The notes beneath the pieces were generated by a model. That model saw only the letters and a program-made list of their open reading frames with translations, made no database searches and was not told the DNA's origin. 43,591 bases of DNA from Fen-1308 sp035319185 (GTDB lineage: Bacteria > Nitrospirota > Thermodesulfovibrionia > Thermodesulfovibrionales > Dissulfurispiraceae): the NCBI GenBank assembly GCA_035319185.1, contig DATHDF010000068.1, positions 1 through 43,591 of the forward strand, given 5' to 3'. The translations under genes and the position numbers were made by a program. Below are positions 15,641 to 24,204 of this stretch, piece by piece (within the stretch, counting starts at the first letter, position 1; each line of letters opens with the position of its first letter).

Positions 15641-15717
15641 AATGCGGCGCTGAGCGGCGCCCCGCAGGGGGAGTCTGCTTCGAGTGCCTGGTTCCCTGCC
15701 CGCAGCGCAGCGAGGGG
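15641..15717 (+). repeat. 80-bp island repeat, copy 3
   Basis: This copy is more diverged than copies 1 and 2, mainly in the second half (GTTCCCTGCCCGCAGCGCAGCGAGGGG), but keeps the hairpin-forming pattern there through paired changes. It lies between the island and the molybdenum genes and marks the island's right edge. Confidence 0.88.
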
Positions 15718-15769
15718 ACGAACAATACATTGAAATAGTTTCCCGATAATATCACGAAACACACTTCCT

Positions 15770-16246
15770 TTAGCCCTTTCTCTTGAAATGTCCGCTTTTG
15801 CCGCCGCTCTTTTCCAGCAGCATTATTTCGGAGATGACCATTTCTTTATCGACTGCCTTGCACATGTCATAAATAGTCAGGGCCGCAACTGACACTGCCG
15901 TAAGGGCTTCCATCTCAACGCCTGTCTGTCCGGTAACCTTTACGGTGGCGTTAATATCAACTTTGTTGTTCCTTCCGTCGATCACAAAATCCACATTTAC
16001 TGAGCTGATGTTCAGCGGGTGACACATCGGTATCAGCTCAGAAGTTTTTTTCGCGGCCATGATGCCTGCAACTCGAGCAACCCCAAGCACATCGCCTTTT
16101 TCGACCTTGCCTTGCTCAATAAGCTTCAGCGTTGCGGCTTTCATGCTGATTGAGCCGCAGGCGACCGCCACCCTGGACGTAACCGCTTTTTCAGTAACAT
16201 CCACCATACGCGCTCTGCCCTTTTCATCGAAATGGCTAAGTTTCAT
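15770..16246 (-). CDS. moaC: Cyclic pyranopterin monophosphate synthase MoaC
   Basis: The 158-residue protein has MoaC features throughout: FDEKGRARMVDVTEKAVTSRVAVA at the start, the conserved SELIPMCHPLNIS with its catalytic His, and GVEMEALTAVSVAALTIYDMCKAVDK. It converts the 3',8-cyclo-GTP intermediate into cyclic pyranopterin in molybdenum cofactor synthesis. It follows a ModE-like regulator on the same strand and lies beside the molybdopterin enzyme formate dehydrogenase, so the locus is devoted to molybdenum or tungsten use. Confidence 0.98.
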   Translation of the reverse strand: MKLSHFDEKGRARMVDVTEKAVTSRVAVACGSISMKAATLKLIEQGKVEKGDVLGVARVAGIMAAKKTSELIPMCHPLNISSVNVDFVIDGRNNKVDINATVKVTGQTGVEMEALTAVSVAALTIYDMCKAVDKEMVISEIMLLEKSGGKSGHFKRKG

Positions 16247-16315
16247 AGAGGACTCTCCAACAGCTGTATTAAGTATCCATCGTGACTATAAGAGAATAAA
16301 TGTGAATTGTTCCCG

Positions 16316-16708
16316 CTATTTCCCATTGCGCTTATTAGCAGGATTCAGGACAAATGTTTTTTTGAAGAAGTTGTCCGCCCTTTCCCTGGTCGCCATCTGA
16401 AGCTTGCCATAGCTTTTCAGCAGATTTTTCGCAAAGGGCGTGAGCTCAGAACCTCCGCCACTGGCGCCGCCGCTCTGTTTTTGGAGCAATTGCCGTCCCA
16501 GCCGGTCTTCCGTTGCCTTGATCTTGCCCCAAACCGCCCGATAGCTCATACCGAGGGCCTTGGCCGCGGCGGAAAGAGAGCCGTGTTCGACAACGGCTTC
16601 AAGGATCCGGAACCGTCCCGAGCCGAAGACGACCTTGCCGTCATCGTCTTCTATCCATATCTTGGTACGCACATTATACTTTTTTTGTCTATGAGCCACT
16701 AACTCCAC
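16316..16708 (-). CDS. ModE-like winged-helix regulator
   Basis: The 130-residue protein has the ModE N-terminal DNA-binding domain: GSGRFRILEAVVEHGSLSAAAKALGMSYRAVWGKI at about residues 29-63, then the recognition wing around GGGSELTPFAK. It lacks the C-terminal molbindin (TOBE) domain that binds molybdate in full ModE. Either another protein senses the metal or the regulator responds differently. It is transcribed with moaC and diverges from the formate dehydrogenase gene, which it may control. Confidence 0.85.
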   Translation of the reverse strand: MELVAHRQKKYNVRTKIWIEDDDGKVVFGSGRFRILEAVVEHGSLSAAAKALGMSYRAVWGKIKATEDRLGRQLLQKQSGGASGGGSELTPFAKNLLKSYGKLQMATRERADNFFKKTFVLNPANKRNGK

Positions 16709-16827
16709 CCGGAGCGAGAATAGTTATCGTTATTGCAGCAGTGCGGCAGACAGGGAATTTCATAGCAAAGCTTATCATCCGGAAAGAATACGGGTCAAGA
16801 CGGTCCGAATTCATGGCGATACTTCCC

Positions 16828-16857
16828 TTGAAATTATCTTATCGTTATGTCTATAAT
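16828..16857 (+). promoter_or_regulatory. Promoter of formate dehydrogenase gene
   Basis: TTGAAA (16828-16833) is followed after 18 bases by a perfect TATAAT (16852-16857). The spacer contains TTATCGTTATG, and a near copy (TTATCGTTATT) lies about 100 bases upstream at 16732-16742. This resembles half of the ModE operator (a CGTTAT-type half-site), so it may be the regulator's binding site; that part is inference. Confidence 0.6.
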
Positions 16858-16933
16858 GGCTTAACGAAACCGCAGCCGGATTGTTCCTTCGGCTTGATCG
16901 CCATCAAATAATTGCTTTTTCCGGAGGCAACAG

Positions 16934-19615
16934 ATGGACTTAACGATTAACGGGAAAACAGTCTCCGCCGGTGAGGGGAAGACCGTGCTGGAGGTCTGCA
17001 GGGAGGCAGGTGTATATATTCCTACGCTCTGCCATGATGATCGTTTGGAGCCGTACGGCGGATGCCGTTTATGCTTGGTGGAGATCAAAGGCGTGCCCCG
17101 CCCGCTGACTGCCTGCACTACGCCCGCGTCAGCCGGTATGGAGATCACTACAGAGAGCCCGACTATCACGGCGCTGCGGCGGTCAGTCCTTTCGTTAATC
17201 CTGTCCGACCATCCTAACGACTGCATGGTGTGCGAAAAAGCCGGCGCGTGCGATCTTCAGGAACTGGCATATCTTTACGATGTCAAGCCTGATGCGATCG
17301 ATGCGCCGCACAGACACCTGCCTATCAGGGACGACAATCCGCTTATCTATTTCGATCCTAACAAATGCATTCTTTGCGGCCGGTGCGTGCGAATCTGCCA
17401 TGAGGTTGTCACCAAGGGAACTATCGATTTGGTTGGCCGAGGGTTTACGACCATCCCCGACACCGCATTCAGCTCGCCCAGAGATCCTGATAATTGCGTC
17501 TTTTGCGGCCAGTGCATCTCAACCTGTCCGGTTGGCGCCCTGGTGGAAAAACCCTCAATGGGCAAGGGCCGGACCTATGGTGTGAAGAAGGTAAAGACGA
17601 CCTGCACCTATTGCGGCACCGGGTGCAATTTCTATTTAAATGTGAAGAACGGTAAGGTCATTCGCGTGACTTCGGACTTCAGTGCACCAGTGAACAAGGG
17701 AAACTTGTGCATAAAGGGCCGTTTCGGATACGAGTTTATACACCACCCCGACAGGATCACCACTCCACTAATCCGTGAAGGGGACGATTTCAGGCCGGCA
17801 TCTTGGGATGAGGCGCTGAATCTGATCGCAGACAGGTTTGCTGAACTGAAAGATAAATACGGCCCGCAGTCGGTCGGCGGATTTTCTTCTTCGCGTTGCA
17901 CCAACGAGGAGAACTACCTGATGTCGAAATGGGTGCGTGCTGTACTCGGCAGCAACAATGTCGACAACTGTGCCCGGGTCTGACACGCTCCAACGGTGGC
18001 CGGGCTGGCCACCTCGCTAGGTGCAGGAGCTGCCAGCAATTCATTCAATCAGATTGCCGGGGCAGACGTGCTGTTTATCTTCGGGTCCAACACCACGGAG
18101 GGCCATCCGATCGTTTCGCTTAATGTATATAAGGCTCTCCGCAACGGTGCGCGCATAATTGTAGGTGATCCGCGCAGGATAGAGCTGGTGAGCAAGGCCG
18201 ATGTCTGGCTGAACCTGAAGCCGGGTACGAACATCGCATTGCTGAACGGCCTGGCCCATGTGATATTGAGAGAAGGGTGGCACAATAAAGAGTTTATTGA
18301 GCGCCGCACCGAAGGCCTCGATGAGCTGAAAAAGGCAGTGGCTGAATATACGCCTGAGACTGTAGAGGCAATTACAGGAGTGTCTCGCGACCGCCTTGCA
18401 GCGGCTGCGCGTTTATATGCTAAAGCCGAACGCGGCATGATCCTGTACGGGCTTGGCGTCACCGAGCACAGAAACGGAACCGAGAACGCCATAGCCATAG
18501 CGAATCTGGCTTTGAGCTGCGGACATATAGGGCGGCCTTCGACCGGCATTATGGCCCTCAGAGGGCAGAACAATGTGCAGGGTGCGACCGATATGGGGCC
18601 TATGCCTGCGACCTTCCCCGGATACCAGCCGGTAACAAATGATGAGGTGCGCTCAAAGTTCGAAAAGGCATGGAACATCAAACTGTCGTCTGAAATAGGT
18701 CTGAAGTCCTGCGAGATGCTCGACAAGGCTGCTCAAGGCAATTTCAGGGGCCTTTTTATCCTTGGCGAGGACCAAGCCCATACTGATGCTGATGTTCATC
18801 ATGTGAGAAAGGCGCTTTCATCTCTCGATTTCCTCGTGGTGCAGGACATTTTCCATACGGAGACAACGCGCTTTGCCCATGTGATACTTCCCGGTGCAAG
18901 CTTTGCTGAAAAGGATGGTACGTTTACAAACGGCGAGCGGCGCATACAGAGGGTCCGAAAGGCCATAGAACCATTGTCCGGCATGGCCGAATGGCAGGTG
19001 ATCTGCGAGCTGTCCGCCCGGATGGGATATAAGATGGCATACAAGCATCCGTCGGAAATTATGGATGAGATTGCGAGCCTCACCCCGATATACGGCGGGG
19101 TTTCATATGAGAGGCTCGAAGCAGGCGGGCTGCAGTGGCCATGTCCGTCAAAGGATCATCCGGGCACTGCCACGCTCTATCAGGAGATATTTTCGAGGCC
19201 CGGCGGCAAGGCGCGTTTCGTCCCATTGGAGTACAAAGGACCAGGCGAGACCGCCGATCGCGATTATCCCTTTATCCTGATTACCGGAAGGCGGCGCGAA
19301 CATTACAATAACGGGTCCATGACCAGGCGTTCCGATGGCATAGCCGAGCTTTTCCCGGAAGAGCTGCTGGAAATCAGCCCATCAGACGCCGGAAATATCG
19401 GAATCAAAGATGGGGAAATGGTGACAGTGGGTTCGCGAAGGGGAGAAATAAAGGTTAAGGCCAGGGTAACTGAAAGGTCCCAGAATGGCAATGTATTCCT
19501 GGCATTTCATCATAGGGATGCGCTGACAAATATCCTGACGTCCGAGCATAAAGATCCCGTAACAGGGACTCCCGAGTACAAAGTGACAGCGGTGACAATA
19601 CGGAAGGTCGGGTAA
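16934..19615 (+). CDS. fdhA: Selenocysteine-containing formate dehydrogenase, catalytic subunit
   Basis: One frame of 893 residues is interrupted only by TGA at 17981-17983 (codon 350), at the exact place where formate dehydrogenases carry Sec or Cys: NVDNCARV-U-HAPTVAGL. A NuoG-like N-terminus holds a 2Fe-2S site (C33, C44, C47, C61), a His-Cys3 4Fe-4S site (H93, C97, C100, C106) and two 4Fe-4S ferredoxin sites (C145/148/151/155 and C188/191/194/198). The molybdopterin domain then begins with C224, C227, C231 and C259. Sec ligates Mo or W and oxidises formate to CO2 or the reverse. There is no signal peptide, so the enzyme is cytoplasmic. GGAGG precedes the ATG. No electron-partner subunit lies beside it. 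Confidence 0.96.
17981..18013 (+). promoter_or_regulatory. SECIS element of formate dehydrogenase
   Basis: Eleven bases after the UGA a perfect 7-bp stem GGTGGCC/GGCCACC (17995-18001 with 18007-18013) encloses the loop GGGCT. The spacing from UGA to stem equals that of the E. coli fdhF element, and the G-rich loop start fits bacterial SECIS rules. It recruits SelB with Sec-tRNA. Confidence 0.88.
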
Positions 19616-19623
19616 GCGGGATT

Positions 19624-19932
19624 ATGGTAGAAAACGGCATCCCTCCGGTCGAGAAGATGAGTGCCCTGATTACCGCCCTTAAATTGTATGTGGAAGGCAA
19701 TTCTGAATTGTCCGGCGCATGCAGGTCGCCGCATGCTTTCGATGTCCCGATTCTTGGCTGTTGGGACGCGCTGGATTGGTACGGGCTTGTGCCGGATGTT
19801 GAAGTAGTGGCATATCTTATATCGGGCAGCAAGGAATCCAGAAGATCGCTCAGGAGCCTTCAGTCGTTTGTACAGTGGCAAGTGCAGTCGGATGTCGATC
19901 AAGTCTGTGAAAAAATCAGGATGGGCAACTGA
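19624..19932 (+). CDS. Hypothetical protein downstream of formate dehydrogenase
   Basis: The 102-residue protein is soluble with a helical C-terminus (SRRSLRSLQSFVQWQVQSDVDQVCEKI). No family is recognised. It begins 8 bases after the formate dehydrogenase stop, so the two are probably co-transcribed and the protein may assist the enzyme. It does not look like FdhD or FdhE, which have recognisable Cys motifs. Confidence 0.55.
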   Translation: MVENGIPPVEKMSALITALKLYVEGNSELSGACRSPHAFDVPILGCWDALDWYGLVPDVEVVAYLISGSKESRRSLRSLQSFVQWQVQSDVDQVCEKIRMGN

Positions 19933-19957
19933 GATCGGGCCGGGGGTGGATAAAGAG

Positions 19958-21313
19958 TTACCGTATATCCAATTCCTTTATGATCTTCCAGAGCGTTACC
20001 CGGCTCACACCCAAATGTCTGGCTGCCAGGCCGCGGTTGCCGTTGAATTTGCCGAGAGCTGCCATTATATGATCTTTGTCCCTGTGGGGCTTCTGGGAGA
20101 TCTTGTGTGCTAATTTCGCACGGCCTTTATTGAACAGATATTCCGGCAGGTCCGGCAGGTCTATGGTGTCGCCTTTGCATGTTATTGCAGCATACTCAAG
20201 CGTGTTGATCAACTGACGGACGTTGCCGGGCCAGTGATAGGACTCGAAAGCTTCCATAGCAGACGGACTGACGCTCTGTATCCGTTTTCTGTTCACAAGG
20301 CTGATCCTTTCCAGAAAGTGCGAGACGAGCAACGGTAGGTCGTCGGGCCTTTCCCTTAGCGGCGGCGTCTGAATGGGGATGACATTTATGCGGTAAAAGA
20401 GGTCCTCCCGGAAGCTGCCTGTCTCCATAAGCCTGGCAAGATCCTTGTTTGTAGCTGTTATCAATCTCACGTCCACCTTGATCGGCTTGTGATCACCCAC
20501 TCTTTCGAGTTGCTTTTCCTGTATGACCCTCAAAAGCTTGACCTGCATAGAAGCCGACATATCACCGATTTCGTCGAGGAAGATGCTGCCCTTATGAGCG
20601 GCCTCGAACCTCCCCTGACGATCTTTCACAGCTCCGGTGAAGGCCCCGCGCACATGGCCGAAGAGCTCGCTTTCGAGCAGGAATTCATTTAGCGCCGCAC
20701 AGTTTACCTTTACGAACGGGCTCTCGTCGCGTCTGCTCAATCTGTGGACGGCCTCGGCAACCAATTCCTTGCCGGTGCCGCTTTCTCCGGAGATCAGGAC
20801 ATGAGCGTCGCATGAGGCAGCATTCTCTATCTGTTCCTGCAGGAGCCGCATAGGTTGACTCATGCCGATGAGTCCCATGAAGCCGCATCCGTGCATCAGC
20901 TCGCTCTTTAACCGCTCTATTTCGAGGTCCTTCATGTCCAGCGATGTCACATTGGTCATTACCTCGACTGCCCCGACGACTGCTCCCCTGCTATCCTTCA
21001 GCAGCACGGCGTTTTTCAGAAGATGGATTTCCCGCCCATCCTTTCCGCGAAGCTGACATCGGGCACCCTGCATAGCCCCGCTTTCAAACAGAGTGCATTT
21101 CTTGCTATCACCGACCTGTTTGTTGTAGCTGCACATATTATTGTCGATCATTGAGCATTGTTTGCCGATGATATCTTCACGCCTGTAGCCGGTAATTTCC
21201 TCTGCCGCCCTATTGAAGAAAAGTATGGTGCTGTCTCTGTCGATCACCATCAGGCCGTCCGACATTGTCTCGATAACGCTTTTGAGGAATTCAGGATTGG
21301 ATAGCAGGTTCAT
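19958..21313 (-). CDS. PAS-domain sigma-54 activator (enhancer-binding protein)
   Basis: The 451-residue regulator has an N-terminal PAS domain (about 10-125), a sigma-54 AAA+ domain with Walker A GESGTGKE (176-183), sigma-54 contact loop GAFTGA (223-228) and Walker B SIFLDEIG (243-250). A Fis-type helix-turn-helix ends the protein (ARHLGVSRVTLWKIIKEL). There is no receiver domain, so it senses directly. The PAS domain holds four Cys (53, 61, 73, 86), which could bind a metal or sense redox or sulfur state; that is inference. It is divergent from the selenocysteine rhodanese gene, whose promoter is -24/-12 type, making that gene its likely target. Confidence 0.93.
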   Translation of the reverse strand: MNLLSNPEFLKSVIETMSDGLMVIDRDSTILFFNRAAEEITGYRREDIIGKQCSMIDNNMCSYNKQVGDSKKCTLFESGAMQGARCQLRGKDGREIHLLKNAVLLKDSRGAVVGAVEVMTNVTSLDMKDLEIERLKSELMHGCGFMGLIGMSQPMRLLQEQIENAASCDAHVLISGESGTGKELVAEAVHRLSRRDESPFVKVNCAALNEFLLESELFGHVRGAFTGAVKDRQGRFEAAHKGSIFLDEIGDMSASMQVKLLRVIQEKQLERVGDHKPIKVDVRLITATNKDLARLMETGSFREDLFYRINVIPIQTPPLRERPDDLPLLVSHFLERISLVNRKRIQSVSPSAMEAFESYHWPGNVRQLINTLEYAAITCKGDTIDLPDLPEYLFNKGRAKLAHKISQKPHRDKDHIMAALGKFNGNRGLAARHLGVSRVTLWKIIKELDIR

Positions 21314-21334
21314 GTGTTAATTATCGATTTAACT

Positions 21335-21349
21335 TTAACATTACGTTAA
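21335..21349. promoter_or_regulatory. Candidate upstream activator site
   Basis: TTAAC-ATTAC-GTTAA is a perfect 5-bp inverted repeat in a stretch dense in TTAAC boxes. It lies 138 bases upstream of the -24 element and 22 bases from the activator's own start. That suits an enhancer for the rhodanese promoter and autoregulation of the activator. Confidence 0.45.
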
Positions 21350-21471
21350 CATAATCATTAACTACTTTGCCAGGATGCATACGCATTACTGTTGACAACC
21401 CACTGTAAAAAGGAGTCTGCTGTTGAGGAAATTCGATTGTTGACGAAATTCGATCCCGATGCTATCAATGG

Positions 21472-21487
21472 CGGCATGACTATTGCT
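21472..21487 (+). promoter_or_regulatory. Sigma-54 (-24/-12) promoter of the rhodanese gene
   Basis: CGGCATGACTATTGCT matches the TGGCAC-N5-TTGCW consensus, with the invariant GG (21473-21474) and GC (21485-21486) at exactly the right distance. Transcription should start near 21497, with AAGGAG ahead of the ATG at 21525. Two direct repeats of GAAATTCGAT lie just upstream (21428 and 21445). Confidence 0.8.
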
Positions 21488-21524
21488 AAAATTATAGGCA
21501 TAAACTATAAGAAAAGGAGAACCT

Positions 21525-22877
21525 ATGGACCGAAAGAGGCTTATCAGCCTGCTATTTGTGGCAGCCGCCTGTGTGCTTACGCTTGTCCCCTGTGCCATCG
21601 CGCAGGAACAGGTAGTCAAGCAGCAGATTCTGGCTCCATGCAAACAATGTCACGCCCCCGATGCCAAGCTGCTCCGCGGCACTCTGGGGAATCTCTCTCA
21701 GAAGGCCGAGATATTTTCAATTAATGCCGGAGCTGTCTGGAATGTCAAATTCGACGACAGCACAAAACTCGTCGGATGGAATGCCCCGATCGGCAAGATC
21801 CCCAAAGACAAGGAGATTGCCGTTGTCTTTGTTCAGAAGGGCAGCGACGTATTTGCCCAGAGCATTTCTGTCAAACCGCCTGCCAGGATCCCACCCGAGA
21901 AACTGGTCAATGTGGATCAGGTTGCCGAGCACATTGAAAAGGGTGACGCTGTCATCATCGACTCGCGTCCGTCAGCGCGCTTTATTGAGGGTTCTATCCC
22001 CGGCGCAATAAACATTTATGACGCCGAGTTCGACAAGAATATCGACAAGCTGCCGGCTGACAAGGGCAAGTTGCTGATATTCTATTGCGCGGGCGTTACC
22101 TGAAGGCTAAGTCCATCCTCGGCCAGTAAGGCTGAGAAGCTTGGTTACAAAAACGTAAAGATATTTCATGAAGGAATGCCTGCCTGGAAAAAAGCAGGTA
22201 AGCTTACCATTCAATGCGCCCCCTGCCTCTTGTCACGCGTGAAGCTTGATATCCCTACCATAGTTGTTGACCTCAGGCCGACGGAAGAAGCTGAGAAGGG
22301 GCATGTGCCGGGTGCCGTATCGATCCCGATTTCCGAAGTCAGTCGCGCCTATGATCGCTTCCCCAAGGACAAAAAAGCGCCAATGGTGCTGTATACCAAC
22401 GATACCGTTTCCGCGATACAGGCATTCGAGGTCATCAGCATATGGGGAGGTTTTACGAATATAGCTGTATTGCAAGGCGGGTTTCCGGAATGGCATCAGG
22501 TAGGAGGCAAGGTCGAGACCGGGCCCATGAAGACGAAAATCGTGTATGAGCCGAAGCCGAGACCCGGTGAGATTTCCATAGAGGAATTCAAGCGGATCGC
22601 AGAGGCCAAACCTGCCGATAAGTTTATCCTGGATGTCCGTGACAGCGAGGAGGCTGAAACAGGTATGCTTGTCGGAGCTAAGAATATAGCCACACAGAAT
22701 GTTGCAATGAGGCTTTCCGATATTCCGAAGGACAAGGAAATCATTATTCACTGCACGACCGGTGTCAGGGCCGAGCTTGCCTATCTGTCATTGAAGGATG
22801 CCGGATATAAGGCCCGCTTTCTGAACGCGATTATAAAGATCGACCCGAACGGCAGGTATGAAATAACGAAGGAGTAA
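21525..22877 (+). CDS. Exported triple-rhodanese selenoprotein with CXXCH motif
   Basis: One frame of 450 residues crosses an in-frame TGA at 22101-22103 (codon 193). A signal peptide (cleavage near residue 27) is followed by one haem-type motif CKQCH (39-43) and a small beta domain. Rhodanese domain 1 (about 100-215) has active-site Cys188 with UGA five residues later (CAGVT-U-RLSPSSA), where relatives carry Cys. Domain 2 (about 235-330) has Asn292 at the active-site position, so it is probably inactive. Domain 3 (about 340-450) keeps Cys410 in HCTTGVR. A further CXXC pair is at 231/234. Rhodaneses move sulfane sulfur. Homology continues smoothly across the UGA (EKLGYKNVKIFHEGMPAWKKAG), arguing for Sec, not truncation. 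Confidence 0.85.
22101..22136 (+). promoter_or_regulatory. SECIS-like hairpin of the rhodanese gene
   Basis: Fourteen bases after the UGA, CTCGGCC (22118-22124) pairs with GGCTGAG (22130-22136), seven pairs with one G-U, enclosing loop AGTAA with G in its second position. UGA-to-loop distance is 21 bases, within the bacterial SECIS range and close to the 18 bases seen in the formate dehydrogenase element of this window. Confidence 0.72.
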
Positions 22878-22888
22878 TACAATTCAGG

Positions 22889-22919
22889 TACAGGGGCGTA
22901 TTTTTAATACGCCCCTGTA
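22889..22919. terminator. Bidirectional terminator
   Basis: A perfect 14-bp stem TACAGGGGCGTATT/AATACGCCCCTGTA with a 3-base loop lies between the convergent rhodanese and tolB genes, 11 bases after both stops. Confidence 0.85.
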
Positions 22920-22930
22920 TTATGCAGTTA

Positions 22931-24190
22931 TTATTGCGGCGACCAACCAGGGCTTGCTGCTTTGAACCCTTTTGGCGTCAGGCGTTTTACGCCCTCGCCG
23001 TTTACTCTCATCACGAATATGCCCGCAGCGCCTTCACGGTTGGATGTGAAAGCGATATAACGTCCGTCAGGAGAGAAGCAGGGATCTTCATTGTTACCTG
23101 CATCTGTAAGTTGTGTAACTCCGCTTCCGTCGGGCTTGATCGTAAATATCTGGTTCTTGCCGCCGATCATGCTTGCATAAACGATCCTGTCGCCTGTCGG
23201 AGACCATGACGGCGAAGTGTTGTAGTTTCCCTGGAATGTCAGTCTGTGTATGCCGAACCCATCGCGGTCGGAGATATAGAGTTGCGGCGAACCTGAACGG
23301 CTCGATACAAAAACAATCGACGAGCCGTCCGGAGAGACGGACGGAGAAACGTCGATCCACGGCGACGATATTATCTTGCGTCCTCGCGAACCTCCGATGT
23401 CACCGACCAGTATATCGGAGTTCCCGTCCTTGGCAACAGAGTATACAAAGCGCCGGTTGTCTGGGAAAAAGCTGCCAACTATGCTGACCCCTGCAAGCGG
23501 CATTGCGGTGGTTTCGCGCATGGTATTCATATCCAGCAGATATATATGCCACTTGCGGCTTTTCTCCGCAGAGTACATGATTTTTGTACCGTCGCGCGAC
23601 CATCTGGGCGCAAGTATTATCCCGCCTTTGACCCCGACTGGATACATGCGCTCTCCGTCCCAGTCCATCATATACATTTCTTTCAGGCCGGGCTTCTGGG
23701 CGATAAACGCAATCTTGGTCTTGAAAATTCCCTGCTTTCCGGTAAGTATTTTATAGATGTCGTTGGATATGGCATGGGCGAGGACCCTTGACAGGTCAGG
23801 CTTTGCGGTATATTCTTTCCGCAGCACTTCCCTGCCTTCGGCTACGTCGTATGCTGATACCGTAATATCCAGCAATTGCGCGGTTGATTTTGTAGCAACG
23901 CCCTTTACGACCAACTCGGCGCCCAGACCTTTCCAGCTTTGAGCGCTGAATGGCTGATCAGGCCGCTCAATCTGGGCAGCATCTTCCAGGCAGTCGAAAA
24001 GTCCTGTAAAGGTCATATCAGCTTTTACAATGTTTGAGATTTCTTTGGCTCCGATAAAAGGCTGGATCGCTATAGGGAGCTTTTTTATGCCGGAAGCTGT
24101 AACGTCAATGTAGATTTTTTCGGCAGCGCAAGGCCTGACAAACAAGGCCAACAGCAATATTGATAAAAATGCAATCGATATGTTCTTCAT
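22931..24190 (-). CDS. tolB: TolB, periplasmic beta-propeller of the Tol-Pal system
   Basis: The 419-residue protein has a signal peptide (MKNISIAFLSILLLALF...CAA), an N-terminal TolB domain and a WD40-like beta-propeller with repeats such as SPDGSSIVFVSSRSG, SPTGDRIVYAS and SPDGRYIAFTSNREG. TolB links TolA and Pal in outer-membrane constriction and integrity. The start at 24190 gives a clean signal peptide; an in-frame ATG at 24208 overlaps the upstream stop (ATGA) and could be used through coupling. No pal gene follows; the gene ends at a terminator. Confidence 0.95.
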   Translation of the reverse strand: MKNISIAFLSILLLALFVRPCAAEKIYIDVTASGIKKLPIAIQPFIGAKEISNIVKADMTFTGLFDCLEDAAQIERPDQPFSAQSWKGLGAELVVKGVATKSTAQLLDITVSAYDVAEGREVLRKEYTAKPDLSRVLAHAISNDIYKILTGKQGIFKTKIAFIAQKPGLKEMYMMDWDGERMYPVGVKGGIILAPRWSRDGTKIMYSAEKSRKWHIYLLDMNTMRETTAMPLAGVSIVGSFFPDNRRFVYSVAKDGNSDILVGDIGGSRGRKIISSPWIDVSPSVSPDGSSIVFVSSRSGSPQLYISDRDGFGIHRLTFQGNYNTSPSWSPTGDRIVYASMIGGKNQIFTIKPDGSGVTQLTDAGNNEDPCFSPDGRYIAFTSNREGAAGIFVMRVNGEGVKRLTPKGFKAASPGWSPQ

Positions 24191-24204
24191 GGATGTAATA
24201 CCTC

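Noticed and set aside
12067..15717. CRISPR array
   Set aside because: Only three copies, about 80 bp long and 1.5-2 kb apart with genes between them; no spacer-like units and no cas genes.
17981..22103. UGA used as a tryptophan or glycine codon in this organism
   Set aside because: TGA ends many intact genes here, including those in the ATGA overlaps at 6691, 8999 and 24205, and Trp is TGG throughout. Only two genes need readthrough and both have hairpins after the UGA.
21525..22877. Simple frameshift or nonsense pseudogene of the rhodanese
   Set aside because: Frame is the same on both sides, the third domain keeps its active-site Cys, codon quality is good throughout, and promoter and ribosome binding site are intact; only the UGA interrupts.
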